The notes under the pieces are model-generated. The model ran no database searches. It was not told the origin of the DNA and worked only from the letters and a program-made list of their open reading frames with translations. Shown here in pieces: positions 1 to 9,213 of a stretch of 64,000 nt of DNA (position 1 is its first letter; each line of letters begins with the position of its first letter). The position numbers and the translations under genes were made by a program. Source of the DNA: a virus. The stretch covers positions 16,257 through 80,256 of the IMG/VR virus record IMGVR_UViG_3300032116_015796; one strand, given 5' to 3'.

Positions 1-573
1 GAATTAATCCAAAAACTTATGATGTCCAAAAAAATAATGGACATACACAATAAAACACCAAGAACCCAAAATCCAGGTATGAACATTAATATGCCTGTTG
101 TTGAGGAATTTTCCGCTCCTCAGGCATCATACAATATACCACAAGATGTGTTAACTGAAGTTAGTCATACATCATCACCTAAAAAAATGACACAAGAAAT
201 TCCTACAGAACAAAGAATTATGTCATCTAAACTACCTGATGAAATTAAAAGACTAATGATTGAACATCCAATCGCACAACCTAACTCAATGGCGGGTCCT
301 ACATTATCAAATGACTTGGTTGAGAAAGCGTCAAGATTAATGGGAACAACTCCTCAGATTCAAGAAACAACACAACAAACAAGAAGACAAACTAATACGT
401 CTAATATAGATTTAGACGAAATTAGGTCTGTTGTTAGAGAGACTGTTGAAGATGTTTTAAAGGAAAATGGTCTTTTAGTTGAATCCACAACTAAATCTAA
501 CGAAACAATTACCTTTAAAGTCGGTAAACACATTTTTGAAGGTAGAGTTACCAAAGTGAAAAAAATCCAATAA
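1..573 (+). CDS. Hypothetical protein, 5' end outside window
   Basis: The frame is open from base 1 to the stop at 571-573, so the true start is probably upstream; the first ATG inside the window is at 19. The visible 184-190 residues are hydrophilic and rich in Pro, Thr and Gln in the first half. The C-terminal third has a helical acidic stretch (DLDEIRSVVRETVEDVLKENG) followed by a short basic beta-rich end (FKVGKHIFEGRVTKVKKIQ). No enzymatic motif is seen. A strong terminator follows directly, so this is the last gene of the upstream transcription unit. I do not recognise the family; a structural or assembly role is only a guess. Confidence 0.7.
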   Translation, partial: ELIQKLMMSKKIMDIHNKTPRTQNPGMNINMPVVEEFSAPQASYNIPQDVLTEVSHTSSPKKMTQEIPTEQRIMSSKLPDEIKRLMIEHPIAQPNSMAGPTLSNDLVEKASRLMGTTPQIQETTQQTRRQTNTSNIDLDEIRSVVRETVEDVLKENGLLVESTTKSNETITFKVGKHIFEGRVTKVKKIQ

Positions 574-581
574 CTACCTAT

Positions 582-610
582 AACCCCTCAAATAGAGGGG
601 TTTTTTATTT
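582..610 (+). terminator. Rho-independent terminator
   Basis: CCCCTC (584-589) pairs with GAGGGG (595-600) around an AAATA loop and is followed by TTTTTTATTTTT. It closes the upstream unit and separates it from the glycan operon. Confidence 0.9.
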
Positions 611-619
611 TTACAAAGG

Positions 620-650
620 TTGATTAAAAACATTAGATGTACTATATTTC
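620..650 (+). promoter_or_regulatory. Candidate host-type (Bacteroidetes) promoter
   Basis: TTG (620-622), 20-nt spacer, TATATTTC (643-650). This is one base off the Bacteroidetes -7 consensus TAnnTTTG, with the spacing seen at the other promoters in the window. The -7 element overlaps an inverted repeat (TATTTCAAT 645-653 / ATTGAAAATA 660-669) that ends just before the ATG at 672, so the leader could fold. Confidence 0.5.
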
Positions 651-671
651 AATTATTATATTGAAAATACT

Positions 672-1892
672 ATGTCTAAAAAAATTAATGTTTTAATACT
701 TCCATCAGATAAAACTGGTGTTGGTAAATTCCGCTCTGTAGACCCTCATATTATGCTACAAAACTTATATCCTGATGATTTTCATGTGGATATTGATTAT
801 GAACCTAGAATAAATGACCCTAATTTTTGGAAAAAGTACCAAATCGTACACGTTCACAGAAACATTGGAGTTAACTACGACCAAACTCCTCATTTAATTA
901 AATCTCTTAAAGAGATGGGTATCATTGTGATTGTTGATATTGATGATTATTGGTTACCAACTAAAGAACATCCAATACACTCTATAATTTTACATGATAA
1001 AATTCATGAGAAAATTGTCGCTAATCTTAGAGTTGCAAGTTACGTAACTACAACAACAAAAATATTTGCTGACGAAATTCGCAAATTTAATAAAAATGTT
1101 GTCGTTTTACCGAACGCAATTAATCCTGATGAACCTCAATTCAACCAACCAACAGAAGAATCTGATAGAATTAGAGTGGGTTGGTTAGGGGGGTCTTCCC
1201 ACTTACACGATTTAAAACTTTTAGACGGTTTCATCTCAAAAAATGGTTCTGAGATTAACAATAAATTACAATATGTTATTTGTGGTTTTGATACAAGAGG
1301 TTCTGTAACTGAAATAGACCAAAAAACAGGTCAAAGAAAACAAAGACCTATTCGACCTGAAGAAACTGTTTGGGCAAGGTATGAGGAAATTTTTACAAAC
1401 AAATACGGCATAATTGATGAAAACTATAAAAAGTTCTTATTAGAATTTAAAGAACAAGAATATGTTGGTGACAGTACGTTACCGTATCGAAGAGTTTGGA
1501 CAAAACCTGTTAATCAATATGCAGCAAATTATTCTAAATTTGATATTTCATTAGCACCAATTAAAAATCACATTTTTAACAGAATGAAATCTCAACTTAA
1601 AGTTATTGAAGCGGGATTTTATAAAAAAGCATTAATTGCATCCCAAGTAGGTCCTTATACAATTGATTTAAAACACGCGTTAAAAGAAGGTCAATTTACT
1701 GATGGTAATGCTTTGTTAGTTCAAGAGGCACGAAATCATAGTGATTGGTCTAAGTACATTAAAAAATTGGTACAAAACCCAAATTTAATTACTGACTTGG
1801 GAGAAAGACTATATGAAACAGTTAAGGATACCTATCACTTGAAAAACGTGACAATAACAAGAGCAGAATTTTATAAATCTATTGTTAACTAA
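672..1892 (+). CDS. GT-B (GT4-like) glycosyltransferase
   Basis: The 406-residue protein has a GT-B-like layout. The N-terminal Rossmann-like half contains VHVHRN and VIVDIDDYW. The C-terminal half begins with RVGWLGGSSHLHDL, typical of nucleotide-sugar binding halves of GT4 enzymes, and continues through SLAPIKNHIFNRMKSQLKVIEAG, the region where the usual EX7E acceptor motif would lie. It is the first gene of a long + strand operon and the next gene starts 2 nt after its stop. It probably transfers a sugar from a nucleotide donor onto a glycan or protein; donor and acceptor cannot be read from sequence. Confidence 0.75.
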   Translation: MSKKINVLILPSDKTGVGKFRSVDPHIMLQNLYPDDFHVDIDYEPRINDPNFWKKYQIVHVHRNIGVNYDQTPHLIKSLKEMGIIVIVDIDDYWLPTKEHPIHSIILHDKIHEKIVANLRVASYVTTTTKIFADEIRKFNKNVVVLPNAINPDEPQFNQPTEESDRIRVGWLGGSSHLHDLKLLDGFISKNGSEINNKLQYVICGFDTRGSVTEIDQKTGQRKQRPIRPEETVWARYEEIFTNKYGIIDENYKKFLLEFKEQEYVGDSTLPYRRVWTKPVNQYAANYSKFDISLAPIKNHIFNRMKSQLKVIEAGFYKKALIASQVGPYTIDLKHALKEGQFTDGNALLVQEARNHSDWSKYIKKLVQNPNLITDLGERLYETVKDTYHLKNVTITRAEFYKSIVN

Positions 1893-1893
1893 T

Positions 1894-2367
1894 ATGGAAT
1901 CACCAAAAAAAATAATAGGGTTTACCGCAGGTAATTTTGATTTATTACACCCTGGATACATTTATACTTTTGAAACTGCGAAACAACATTGTGATTATTT
2001 TATGGTATTTCTTCAGAGAGACCCTTCTGAAACCAGATTTACCAAATACAAACCTGTAATCCCACTTTATGAAAGATATAAAACTTTAATGTCAATAAAA
2101 TATATTGATGAAGTTGTAACATATCAGACTGAAGAGGATTTGGTTAAATTAATTGAATTTTATAGACCTGACGTAAGAATACTTGGTGATGATTATATTG
2201 GTAAAAGATTTACAGGAGACCATTTACCTATTAAAGTTATTTACACAACCCGTTCACATAATTGGTCAACCACAAAAATTAAAGATTTGATAACAATACA
2301 AACTATCAAACAAAATCCTGAGATTTTAAATAAATTAGAAGATTATGATAAAAATACCAATAACTAA
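1894..2367 (+). CDS. Nucleotidyltransferase of the TagD/RfaE-C cytidylyltransferase type
   Basis: The start at ATG 1894 is preferred to the in-frame TTG at 1882, which overlaps the upstream gene. The N-terminus GFTAGNFDLLHPGY matches the family signature GxFDxLHxGH, with Tyr replacing the second His of HxGH. The C-terminal TTRSHNWSTTKIK corresponds to the R/TxGISTT-type signature. At about 157 residues it has the family's usual length. Enzymes of this type make CDP-glycerol or ADP/CDP-activated sugars, so it probably supplies an activated building block to the surrounding glycosyltransferases. The H-to-Y change in the nucleotide-binding motif makes activity uncertain. Confidence 0.75.
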   Translation: MESPKKIIGFTAGNFDLLHPGYIYTFETAKQHCDYFMVFLQRDPSETRFTKYKPVIPLYERYKTLMSIKYIDEVVTYQTEEDLVKLIEFYRPDVRILGDDYIGKRFTGDHLPIKVIYTTRSHNWSTTKIKDLITIQTIKQNPEILNKLEDYDKNTNN

Positions 2368-3067
2368 AATTTTATTTTTAGATATCGAGACCGTTGGGTG
2401 TTGCCCTGATTACGAAGTTTGCCAAAACTTAAATTCTAGTATGGCCAATCAATTTGAAAAATATTTTGATTGGTTTTTAAAACGATTTCCTGAAGACAAC
2501 CAACTTGGTATGGAATCTTTAAATTCACAAATGAACGAGGTCTTTAAAAAACGAGCGGGTCTTGTTCCTGAATTTGCTAAAATTGTTTGTGTGAGTATGG
2601 CCTTTGTTATGGATAATGGAGAAGTCAAAAAACAAACATTTGCAAGTGACGATGAAAAAGAAATTTTAACCCAAGTTCAAAAATTATTAATTAGATGTGG
2701 TAATTTAGATTTCTTTTTATGTGGACATAACCTGAAAAATTTTGACATCCCTATGTTGGCAAAAAGAATGATTATCAATGGTTTAGTCCCACCTCCAATT
2801 CTTCCTTCATACGATACCAAACCTTGGGAGATAAAGGCAATTGATACTAAAGAGATTTGGCAATATGGAGCGTATTCCTCAATAGGTTCGTTAGATTTAT
2901 TATGTACTTGTTTGGGTATTGAGTCTCCTAAAGACGGTGAAATTACTGGTGATAAAGTTCATCAGGCGTATTGGGAAGGAAATAAATTGTCTGAAATTTC
3001 ACAATATTGTGAAAAAGATGTTAAGGTATTAATAGACATCATTAAAAAATTAAAAGAGTTACAATGA
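2345..3067 (+). CDS. Predicted 3'-5' exonuclease, PolB-exonuclease-like (DEDD)
   Basis: 240 residues. ILFLDIETVG gives the DxE of exonuclease motif I, CGHNLKNFDIPML the motif II region, and YCEKDVKVLIDIIKKL the C-terminal D of a DEDD fold. The arrangement matches the stand-alone family related to the DNA polymerase B exonuclease domain. It overlaps the preceding gene by 23 nt and the following dUTPase gene by 4 nt, so the three are translationally coupled. It likely acts in phage DNA replication or repair and looks out of place inside a sugar operon. Confidence 0.8.
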   Translation: MIKIPITKILFLDIETVGCCPDYEVCQNLNSSMANQFEKYFDWFLKRFPEDNQLGMESLNSQMNEVFKKRAGLVPEFAKIVCVSMAFVMDNGEVKKQTFASDDEKEILTQVQKLLIRCGNLDFFLCGHNLKNFDIPMLAKRMIINGLVPPPILPSYDTKPWEIKAIDTKEIWQYGAYSSIGSLDLLCTCLGIESPKDGEITGDKVHQAYWEGNKLSEISQYCEKDVKVLIDIIKKLKELQ

Positions 3068-3654
3068 CACCAAATTTAATGGATTTACAAGAGCAATTAA
3101 AAAAGTTGCAAGATATGGTTAATAGCGAAGAGGAGATTGACTATGAAGATATAATGAGTGAACTTGGTTTAGATGTAAAACAATTAGAAGAAGACATGAA
3201 AAACTACACTCCTCAGTTACCACTTAAATTTTCTAAATTACATCCTGACGCAGTTTCTCCAAAATACAATTATCCAACCGATTCAGGTTTTGATTTACAT
3301 TCAGTTGAGGATTTGGAAATCCCTCCTTTTGGTAGAATCTTAGTCCCGACAGGTTTATCATTCGATATTAAAGATGGGTATGAAATTCAAGTTAGGTCTA
3401 AAAGTGGTCTATGTATTAAACAAGGACTAATGGTTCTTAATTCACCAGGAACTGTAGATAACGGGTATACAGGTGAAGTACAAGTAATTGTTTTTAACAC
3501 AAATAACCACAAGGTCTCGATTCCAAAAGGGATGAAAGTAGGGCAAGCAGTTCTTTGTCCTGTTGTAAATGGGAAGTGGGTTGAGTTAATCGAAAAAAAT
3601 AAAATCTCTGAAAAAGACAGAGGTAGTAATGGTTTTGGAAGTACAGGGATATGA
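3064..3654 (+). CDS. dut: dUTP diphosphatase with acidic N-terminal extension
   Basis: All five trimeric dUTPase motifs are visible in order: DSGFDLHS, RSKSGL, GTVDNGYTGEVQV, GQAVLCPV and RGSNGFGSTG (the P-loop-like fifth motif at the C-terminus). The enzyme hydrolyses dUTP to dUMP and limits uracil incorporation during phage replication. The protein is 196 residues, about 45-50 longer than the usual ~145. The extra part is an acidic, Leu-rich N-terminal helix (residues 1-50) that could mediate a protein contact. It overlaps genes on both sides by 4 nt. Confidence 0.95.
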   Translation: MTPNLMDLQEQLKKLQDMVNSEEEIDYEDIMSELGLDVKQLEEDMKNYTPQLPLKFSKLHPDAVSPKYNYPTDSGFDLHSVEDLEIPPFGRILVPTGLSFDIKDGYEIQVRSKSGLCIKQGLMVLNSPGTVDNGYTGEVQVIVFNTNNHKVSIPKGMKVGQAVLCPVVNGKWVELIEKNKISEKDRGSNGFGSTGI

Positions 3655-5144
3655 TTACTATAATTTATTCAACACATAAAGATTCAGAATATAATAACAA
3701 ATTTAGACAACATTTGTTACAAACTGTTGGCTTAAAAGATGTTCAAATCTTAGAATATCAAAATAATAATCAATATTCACTTGCACAAGTTTACAATAGT
3801 GGAATAACCGAATCAATTTATGATATTGTTGTTTGTTGTCATAATGATATTAAACTTGAAAAAAATTGGGGTAAAAAATTACTTGAAGATTTTTCAAACA
3901 ATACAGAATTCGGAATAATTGGAAAAGCAGGTTCTTGTTATTTCCCTGAATCAGGAGTTTATTGGGAAAAGATGAATAAGACCATGGTTGGTCAAGTTTA
4001 TCACCATCCTGAAGGACAGAATAAATGGTTGAGTCAATATTCATCTAAATTACCGTTTTTAATACCCGTTGTTACTGTTGATGGTTTGATTATTTGTTTT
4101 GATAAAACTAAAATCAAATATAAATTTGATGAGTCTTTTGGTAAGTTCCATTTTTATGACCATGGATTTTGTTTACCTAATTACATTAACGATGTTAAAA
4201 TCGGTGTTACCTCATCATTTGAGATTACTCACCAATCTGTAGGTCAACCAAACCAAGAATTTTATGATAGTAAAGAAAAATTCTTAAAAAAATGGGGACA
4301 TATGTTACCAATGGATTTAAAACCAAAAGAAGTTTTTTTTGAAAATATTGTAGAAAAACCTATTAAGAACATTGGTAAAGTGGCGATTATCATACCTACA
4401 AAAGGTAAAACGGATATGTTATTTGAGTGTGTAAAATCTTTTTACACCCACTGCAATTCAGACCTGTTTGATATTATAATTGCCGATACGGGGTCATCTG
4501 AAGAAGAAAAGGAATGGATAAAAACCAACATTTTAAATTTAGGTAATATTAAATTAATCGAATATGATTATTATAATTTTGCTAAAGTTAATAATGATGT
4601 TGTTAAAAATTACACAAATGATTACGAATTTATTTTATTCTGTAATAATGACATAAAAATACTAAACAATGTTGTTTACGGATTACTTGAAAACTTTAAA
4701 AAGTATCCCCAAGCAGGGACTATAGGTTGTAGACTTCATTATGAAGATAACACCGTTCAACATAATGGATTGGCTGCGAAAGTGGATTCTAACAAATTTT
4801 TTAGGGTTGATAACAAATCCACAGGTTCTTACTATTCATACACCATAAATAGTAAAGAGGTTTTAGGTAATACCGCCGCTTTATTTATGGTTAGAAAAAA
4901 TGTTTTTCAAAAATTAGGGATGTTTAATGAACAGTATTCAAACTGTTTTGAAGACGTAGAATTTAATCTTAAATCAATTGTTACGGGTCACAGGAACTAT
5001 ATTTGTGGTAATTGTGTTGCATATCATTATGAAAGTAAAACTAGAGAAAGGAATACCGAAGTTGAGAAACAAGATTATTTTAATAACCTAATACCTTTTG
5101 TTCAAAAATACCTTGATAAATTTATCACTAAATTATATATTTAA
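3651..5144 (+). CDS. Two-domain GT-A (GT2) glycosyltransferase
   Basis: 497 residues containing two GT-A-like units. The N-terminal unit (about 1-220) begins ITIIYSTHKDSEYN and carries VVCCHNDIKLEKNWG. The C-terminal unit (about 240-497) begins KVAIIIPTKGKTDMLFECVKS and has IIADTGSS, FILFCNNDIKIL (DxD-like), NTAALFMVRKNVFQKLGMFNE and FEDVEFNLK, all hallmarks of GT2 enzymes. It probably adds one or two sugars in sequence. It overlaps dut by 4 nt, and the next gene starts 2 nt after it. Confidence 0.85.
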   Translation: MITIIYSTHKDSEYNNKFRQHLLQTVGLKDVQILEYQNNNQYSLAQVYNSGITESIYDIVVCCHNDIKLEKNWGKKLLEDFSNNTEFGIIGKAGSCYFPESGVYWEKMNKTMVGQVYHHPEGQNKWLSQYSSKLPFLIPVVTVDGLIICFDKTKIKYKFDESFGKFHFYDHGFCLPNYINDVKIGVTSSFEITHQSVGQPNQEFYDSKEKFLKKWGHMLPMDLKPKEVFFENIVEKPIKNIGKVAIIIPTKGKTDMLFECVKSFYTHCNSDLFDIIIADTGSSEEEKEWIKTNILNLGNIKLIEYDYYNFAKVNNDVVKNYTNDYEFILFCNNDIKILNNVVYGLLENFKKYPQAGTIGCRLHYEDNTVQHNGLAAKVDSNKFFRVDNKSTGSYYSYTINSKEVLGNTAALFMVRKNVFQKLGMFNEQYSNCFEDVEFNLKSIVTGHRNYICGNCVAYHYESKTRERNTEVEKQDYFNNLIPFVQKYLDKFITKLYI

Positions 5145-5146
5145 AT

Positions 5147-5776
5147 ATGGCTAATGGAATATACAAAATAACGGAAGACTTTGAAAAAGAACTGTCCGAT
5201 TACACAAAATCACCGTATGTTGTTACGGTAGATAATCAAAGTAATGCTTTATTTTTGGCGTTAATGTATGAGAAAGTAAGTGGTATGGAAATTGAAATCC
5301 CCTCTCGTACTTACCCCTCAGTACCATGTGAGATAATTCATGCAGGTGCAAAAGTTAAATTTAAACCTGTGGAAGGTAAAACAATTAAAGGGTCATATCA
5401 ATTGTATCCTACTAAAGTTTGGGATTCGGCTCTTTCTTTTACTTATGGAATGTACAAACCAAATACCCATATGTGTATTTCTTTTACAGGTCCTTATAAA
5501 CATTTTAAATTATCTAAAGGTGGAGCAATCTTAACTGACGACTATGACGCTTATTTATGGTTTAAAAGAGCGAGATACAGTGGCAGAAGAGAATGTTCTT
5601 ATCATGATGACCATTTTGATATGTTAGGATGGAATTTCTATATGATGCCTGAGTTAGCTGCGAGAGGAGTACTTTTGATGAAACAATTTTATAATGTTGA
5701 CGGAAGTCCTAAACATAATGAGGATTTAGAATTACCTTACCCTGATTTATCCAAGTTCGATGTCTATAAACAATAA
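5147..5776 (+). CDS. Minimal DegT/DnrJ/EryC1-like protein (PLP fold, shortened)
   Basis: The 209 residues resemble the large domain of sugar aminotransferases: VVTVDNQSNALFLAL (cofactor-binding start), EIPSRTYPSVPCEIIHAGAKVKF, VWDSALSF, and SFTGPYKHFKLSKGGAILTDD, which aligns with the PLP-lysine segment (SFHxTK...GGxxxT). Family members are usually about 370 residues; this one stops before the C-terminal domain, and the Lys is shifted by about one position. It may be a sugar aminotransferase, a dehydratase-like relative or a non-catalytic version. It sits between glycosyltransferase genes and overlaps the next one by 17 nt. Confidence 0.65.
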   Translation: MANGIYKITEDFEKELSDYTKSPYVVTVDNQSNALFLALMYEKVSGMEIEIPSRTYPSVPCEIIHAGAKVKFKPVEGKTIKGSYQLYPTKVWDSALSFTYGMYKPNTHMCISFTGPYKHFKLSKGGAILTDDYDAYLWFKRARYSGRRECSYHDDHFDMLGWNFYMMPELAARGVLLMKQFYNVDGSPKHNEDLELPYPDLSKFDVYKQ

Positions 5777-6467
5777 ACATATCTGTGTTTTAATATGTTT
5801 TAATAACTATGAACATATAGTTAAATGTTTCGAATCTATAAAAAATCTACCTTTAGATTTTTTTATAATAGAAAACCCATCTAAAAATTCCGATAAAATT
5901 CAAAAATATTTTAAAGAACAAAAATTAAAAGGGTATGTTAGATTCGAAGAAAATATTACAAATAACGCGGTTGATATAATAAGAGAAGATTACTCACCTT
6001 TATTTCAATCTTATGAATATATAACTTTTTCAGATTGTGATTTATTTACTGATTCCTCCTCTTCATTATTTTCCGAAATATATAGAATATTAGAATATGA
6101 AGAAGTTGGAGTTTGTTGTACATCATTATGTATGGATAACCTTCCTAATGTTCCTGACGCAAATGGTTGGATTCCTAACCCAATATCAATTCACGAAGAT
6201 TATATTAATGTAAATACAGGTGTTCATTTCATGACTATGAAACAAAAAAATTATTCATTATTATATGGGACAAAATTTAAAGACACCTTAATGGTTTCTT
6301 TAATTAGAAGTAAGAACCTAAAATGGGTTTCAACAAAAGAAAACAAATCAATTCATTTGACTTGGGATTTGTACTACCAAGGTAACGAGTACTATAATTT
6401 TAAAATTGAGCGTGGTTTAGAATCATTGTGGTCACATAACGAAACATCGGATTATATTATTTTATGA
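5760..6467 (+). CDS. GT-A-fold glycosyltransferase-like protein
   Basis: 235 residues. The start HICVLICFNNYEHIVKCFESIKNL is a typical GT2 beginning, and YITFSDCDLFTD carries a DxD-like metal site. The rest is less conserved, ending with an aromatic HLTWDLYYQGNEYYNFK segment. The start overlaps the previous gene, and its stop overlaps the next start by 4 nt. It is likely another transferase of the same glycan pathway. Confidence 0.65.
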   Translation: MSINNKHICVLICFNNYEHIVKCFESIKNLPLDFFIIENPSKNSDKIQKYFKEQKLKGYVRFEENITNNAVDIIREDYSPLFQSYEYITFSDCDLFTDSSSSLFSEIYRILEYEEVGVCCTSLCMDNLPNVPDANGWIPNPISIHEDYINVNTGVHFMTMKQKNYSLLYGTKFKDTLMVSLIRSKNLKWVSTKENKSIHLTWDLYYQGNEYYNFKIERGLESLWSHNETSDYIIL

Positions 6468-7039
6468 AAAGAGCGTTAATTGGTTTTGGTGGTCATGCGA
6501 GAGAAGTTATCGCTCAAATGAAAGTTAATTTACCTTGTTTTGTTGATGATTCTTTTTTAACTAAAGAAACCCTACCGTTATCTAGATTTAATCCAAATGA
6601 GTTTGAAATAATGGTTGCGATTTCAGACCCAAAAAAAAGAATGGAAATTGTAGGTCGATTACCAAAAGAAACTAAATATTTTACATTTATCCACCCTACC
6701 TCACTTATAATGTCTGAAGTTAAAATAGGTCACGGTTCTTTTATTGGGGCGTATTCAGTAATTACGACAAATATAACAATTGGTACTCACTGTATTTTAA
6801 ATCGAGGTAACCATATAGGACATGATTCAATAGTCGGAGATTTTTTTAGTGCAATGCCGTGTTCAGTTATTTCGGGTAATTGTTTAATTGGTGACAGAGT
6901 TTATTTCGGTACTAATTCATCCGTAAGAGAAAAAATTGAAGTATGTGATGATGTAACTATCGGTTTAAATTCAGGTGTGGTCAAACACATAACAGAAAGT
7001 GGGGTGTATGTAGGTGTCCCCGCAAAAAAAATAAAATGA
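6464..7039 (+). CDS. PglD/NeuD-like sugar O- or N-acyltransferase (left-handed beta-helix)
   Basis: 191 residues. The start MKRALIGFGGHAREV is the nucleotide-sugar-binding Rossmann start of PglD/NeuD proteins. From about residue 85 there are hexapeptide repeats (VKIGHGSFIGAYSVITTNITIG, IGDRVYFGTNSSV) ending in VGVPAKKIK. The family transfers acetyl groups from acetyl-CoA to amino sugars or sialic acid-type sugars. Together with the DegT-like gene two positions upstream it suggests synthesis of an acylated amino sugar. Confidence 0.85.
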   Translation: MKRALIGFGGHAREVIAQMKVNLPCFVDDSFLTKETLPLSRFNPNEFEIMVAISDPKKRMEIVGRLPKETKYFTFIHPTSLIMSEVKIGHGSFIGAYSVITTNITIGTHCILNRGNHIGHDSIVGDFFSAMPCSVISGNCLIGDRVYFGTNSSVREKIEVCDDVTIGLNSGVVKHITESGVYVGVPAKKIK

Positions 7040-7755
7040 TGAAGAATACAAAATTAGCAATTGTAATTGCAACATATCGTAGAGATGACGGTAAAAGTTT
7101 TGAATTTTTATACAGAACATTAGAAAGTATAAAAAAACAAACCTATAAAAATTATAAAATATTTTTAATAGGTGATAAATACGATAAACCCGAAGAAGTT
7201 AGTCGGGTAATAAAAGATTTGTCGTTGGATAAAATTTATTTTGAAAATTTACCTATTGCAAAAGAAAGAAGTAGATATACTGGTCATGTACTTTGGTCTT
7301 ACGGTGGAGTTAATGCAATTAATCATGGAGTAAAAATAGCTTTAAGTGAAGGTTTTGATTATGTGTGTCATTTAGACCACGATGATTGGTGGTACGAAAA
7401 CCATTTAGAGTTAATCAATAAATGTATTTCAGAAACAGGTTCGGAATGGGTTTGTACTAAATCCACATACCGAAACCCTTTTACATTTTTACCCCCAGTA
7501 GATACTAATGATGAATATGTTGATTTTCATCCTAGGTCATCAATTTTAATACACTCCTCAGTATGTATGAATTTCAAAAAAATCCCCTTATTATATCGGG
7601 ATATTTACGAAGAAACAGGTGTAGTAGGTTTACCAACTGACGCAGATTTGTGGGAAAGATGTAGACAATATATAATATCTAATAAATTAAAAAGTACATT
7701 AATAAATAAAATAACTTGCCGTCATGATGAAGAAGGATATGAAAGACTCAAATAA
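7036..7755 (+). CDS. GT2 family glycosyltransferase
   Basis: 239 residues. KLAIVIATYRRDDGKSFEFL and TLESIKKQTYKNYKIFLIGD form the GT2 nucleotide-binding start. VCHLDHDDWWYENHLEL carries the DxD-like metal motif with the family's aromatic follow-up. The 4-nt overlap with the acyltransferase gene and the 32-nt overlap with the next gene indicate coupling. Confidence 0.85.
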   Translation: MMKNTKLAIVIATYRRDDGKSFEFLYRTLESIKKQTYKNYKIFLIGDKYDKPEEVSRVIKDLSLDKIYFENLPIAKERSRYTGHVLWSYGGVNAINHGVKIALSEGFDYVCHLDHDDWWYENHLELINKCISETGSEWVCTKSTYRNPFTFLPPVDTNDEYVDFHPRSSILIHSSVCMNFKKIPLLYRDIYEETGVVGLPTDADLWERCRQYIISNKLKSTLINKITCRHDEEGYERLK

Positions 7756-8386
7756 AATTAACATAACTGAAGACTCTATTAATAGAGTAAACGAAATAAT
7801 TCAAAATATGGAAGGTAAATCCTTTCATAATCATTACCATATATTGTATGATATTATTACTTCATTAGGTAAGAAAAATCAAACCTATTTAGAAATTGGT
7901 GCTTACTGTGGTGGGTCGGCATCTTTAGTATCAACAAACGAAAATGTTTCAAAAGTTTACAGTATTGATATTGGACATCCAATACCTAAAGAAGTACCAA
8001 TTAAAAATGTTAATAAATTTAAACATTCTAATTGTGAATATGAATATTTTCATGGAAACTCTAGATTAAACAACACTATTGAAAAGGTTAAATCAAGTGT
8101 TCCTGAAATTGATGTTTTTTTTATTGACGGTGACCACTCATATAATGCGGTTATTGAAGATTTTAATAACTATAAAGATTTAGTGTCTAAAGGGGGTGTT
8201 ATTGTTTTTGATGATTATCACGATAAAATCCATAGTCCTGATGTATTTCATGCAGTTAATGATATTGTGAAAACACTTAATTTAGATGAATATGAAATTA
8301 TTGGTAGTTTAAACTATGATTTAATAAAGAAAACAAATTTCCCAAATATAGAATCAAGTAATGAGTTTATTTTAATTAAAAAATGA
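7724..8386 (+). CDS. Class I SAM-dependent methyltransferase (Methyltransf_24-like)
   Basis: 220 residues. YLEIGAYCGGSASLVS is the SAM-binding motif I, VYSIDIG motif II, and DVFFIDGDHSYNAVIEDF plus GGVIVFDDYHD are diagnostic of this methyltransferase group. These often occur in glycan clusters, where they O-methylate sugars. The start at 7724 overlaps the upstream gene by 32 nt; an internal ATG at 7739 is also possible. Confidence 0.8.
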   Translation: MMKKDMKDSNKINITEDSINRVNEIIQNMEGKSFHNHYHILYDIITSLGKKNQTYLEIGAYCGGSASLVSTNENVSKVYSIDIGHPIPKEVPIKNVNKFKHSNCEYEYFHGNSRLNNTIEKVKSSVPEIDVFFIDGDHSYNAVIEDFNNYKDLVSKGGVIVFDDYHDKIHSPDVFHAVNDIVKTLNLDEYEIIGSLNYDLIKKTNFPNIESSNEFILIKK

Positions 8387-9213
8387 AAAAAATAATAAAC
8401 TTTACGCCTACAGGAACTCAAACTAATCGACAAAATTCTTTAGCGCCTTTAACTCCTAATGAAATTATTGAAGAGGTTCATGAAGCGTATGAATTGGGTA
8501 TTACTCTAACTCATATTCATGCCAGAGACCCTATTACATTAGAGAATACTTACAATAAAAATGTATACAGAGATATTTTGGAGGGTATAAGGAAACATTG
8601 TCCTGACTTATGTGTTTGTGTTTCATTAACAGGTAGGTTATTTCCTGAATTTGAAAAGAGGTCTGAGGTTTTAGAGTTATACCCTGACATGGGGTCTTTA
8701 ACTATGTCGTCATTAAATTTTCCAAGAGGAGCCTCGGTTAATGAACCTGAAATGATATTGAAACTAATTACAAAAATGGAGGACTATGGTGTCACTCCTG
8801 AAATTGAATGTTTTGATACGGGTATGTTAAATTACACAAATTATTTAATAAGTAAATCAATTTTAAAAGGACCTCATTATATTAATGTAATACTTGGTAA
8901 TCTATATAACGCTCAAACAGATTTATCGACATTCTCATCAATTTATAATCATAAACCCAAAGACTCTTTAATGTGTTTGGGTGGGATTGGTAATCAACAA
9001 TTGAAATCAAATATTATGGGATTATTATATTTTGATGGTTTAAGAATTGGTCTTGAGGACAACCTATACTTTCGTGAAAAAGAAATTACAAAAAACATTA
9101 ACTTATTAAAAAGAATACATTTAATATCAGAAGAATTAAATTATCAAATAATGAACCATAAAGAATTCGGTGAGAATGGTTTTAAAAATAAAAAAAATGA
9201 AAGTATCAATTAA
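8383..9213 (+). CDS. BKACE family (DUF849) beta-keto acid cleavage enzyme
   Basis: 276 residues. INFTPTGTQTNRQNSLAPLTPNEII matches the BKACE start, THIHARDP (residues 43-50) provides the zinc-binding HxH, and CLGGIGNQQL is the conserved Gly-rich segment near the C-terminus. Known family members cleave beta-keto acids with acetyl-CoA using a zinc ion (TIM barrel). A phage copy is unexpected. Its position next to a WbqC-like gene suggests a step in making an unusual sugar substituent or acyl donor, which is inference. Confidence 0.8.
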   Translation: MKKIINFTPTGTQTNRQNSLAPLTPNEIIEEVHEAYELGITLTHIHARDPITLENTYNKNVYRDILEGIRKHCPDLCVCVSLTGRLFPEFEKRSEVLELYPDMGSLTMSSLNFPRGASVNEPEMILKLITKMEDYGVTPEIECFDTGMLNYTNYLISKSILKGPHYINVILGNLYNAQTDLSTFSSIYNHKPKDSLMCLGGIGNQQLKSNIMGLLYFDGLRIGLEDNLYFREKEITKNINLLKRIHLISEELNYQIMNHKEFGENGFKNKKNESIN

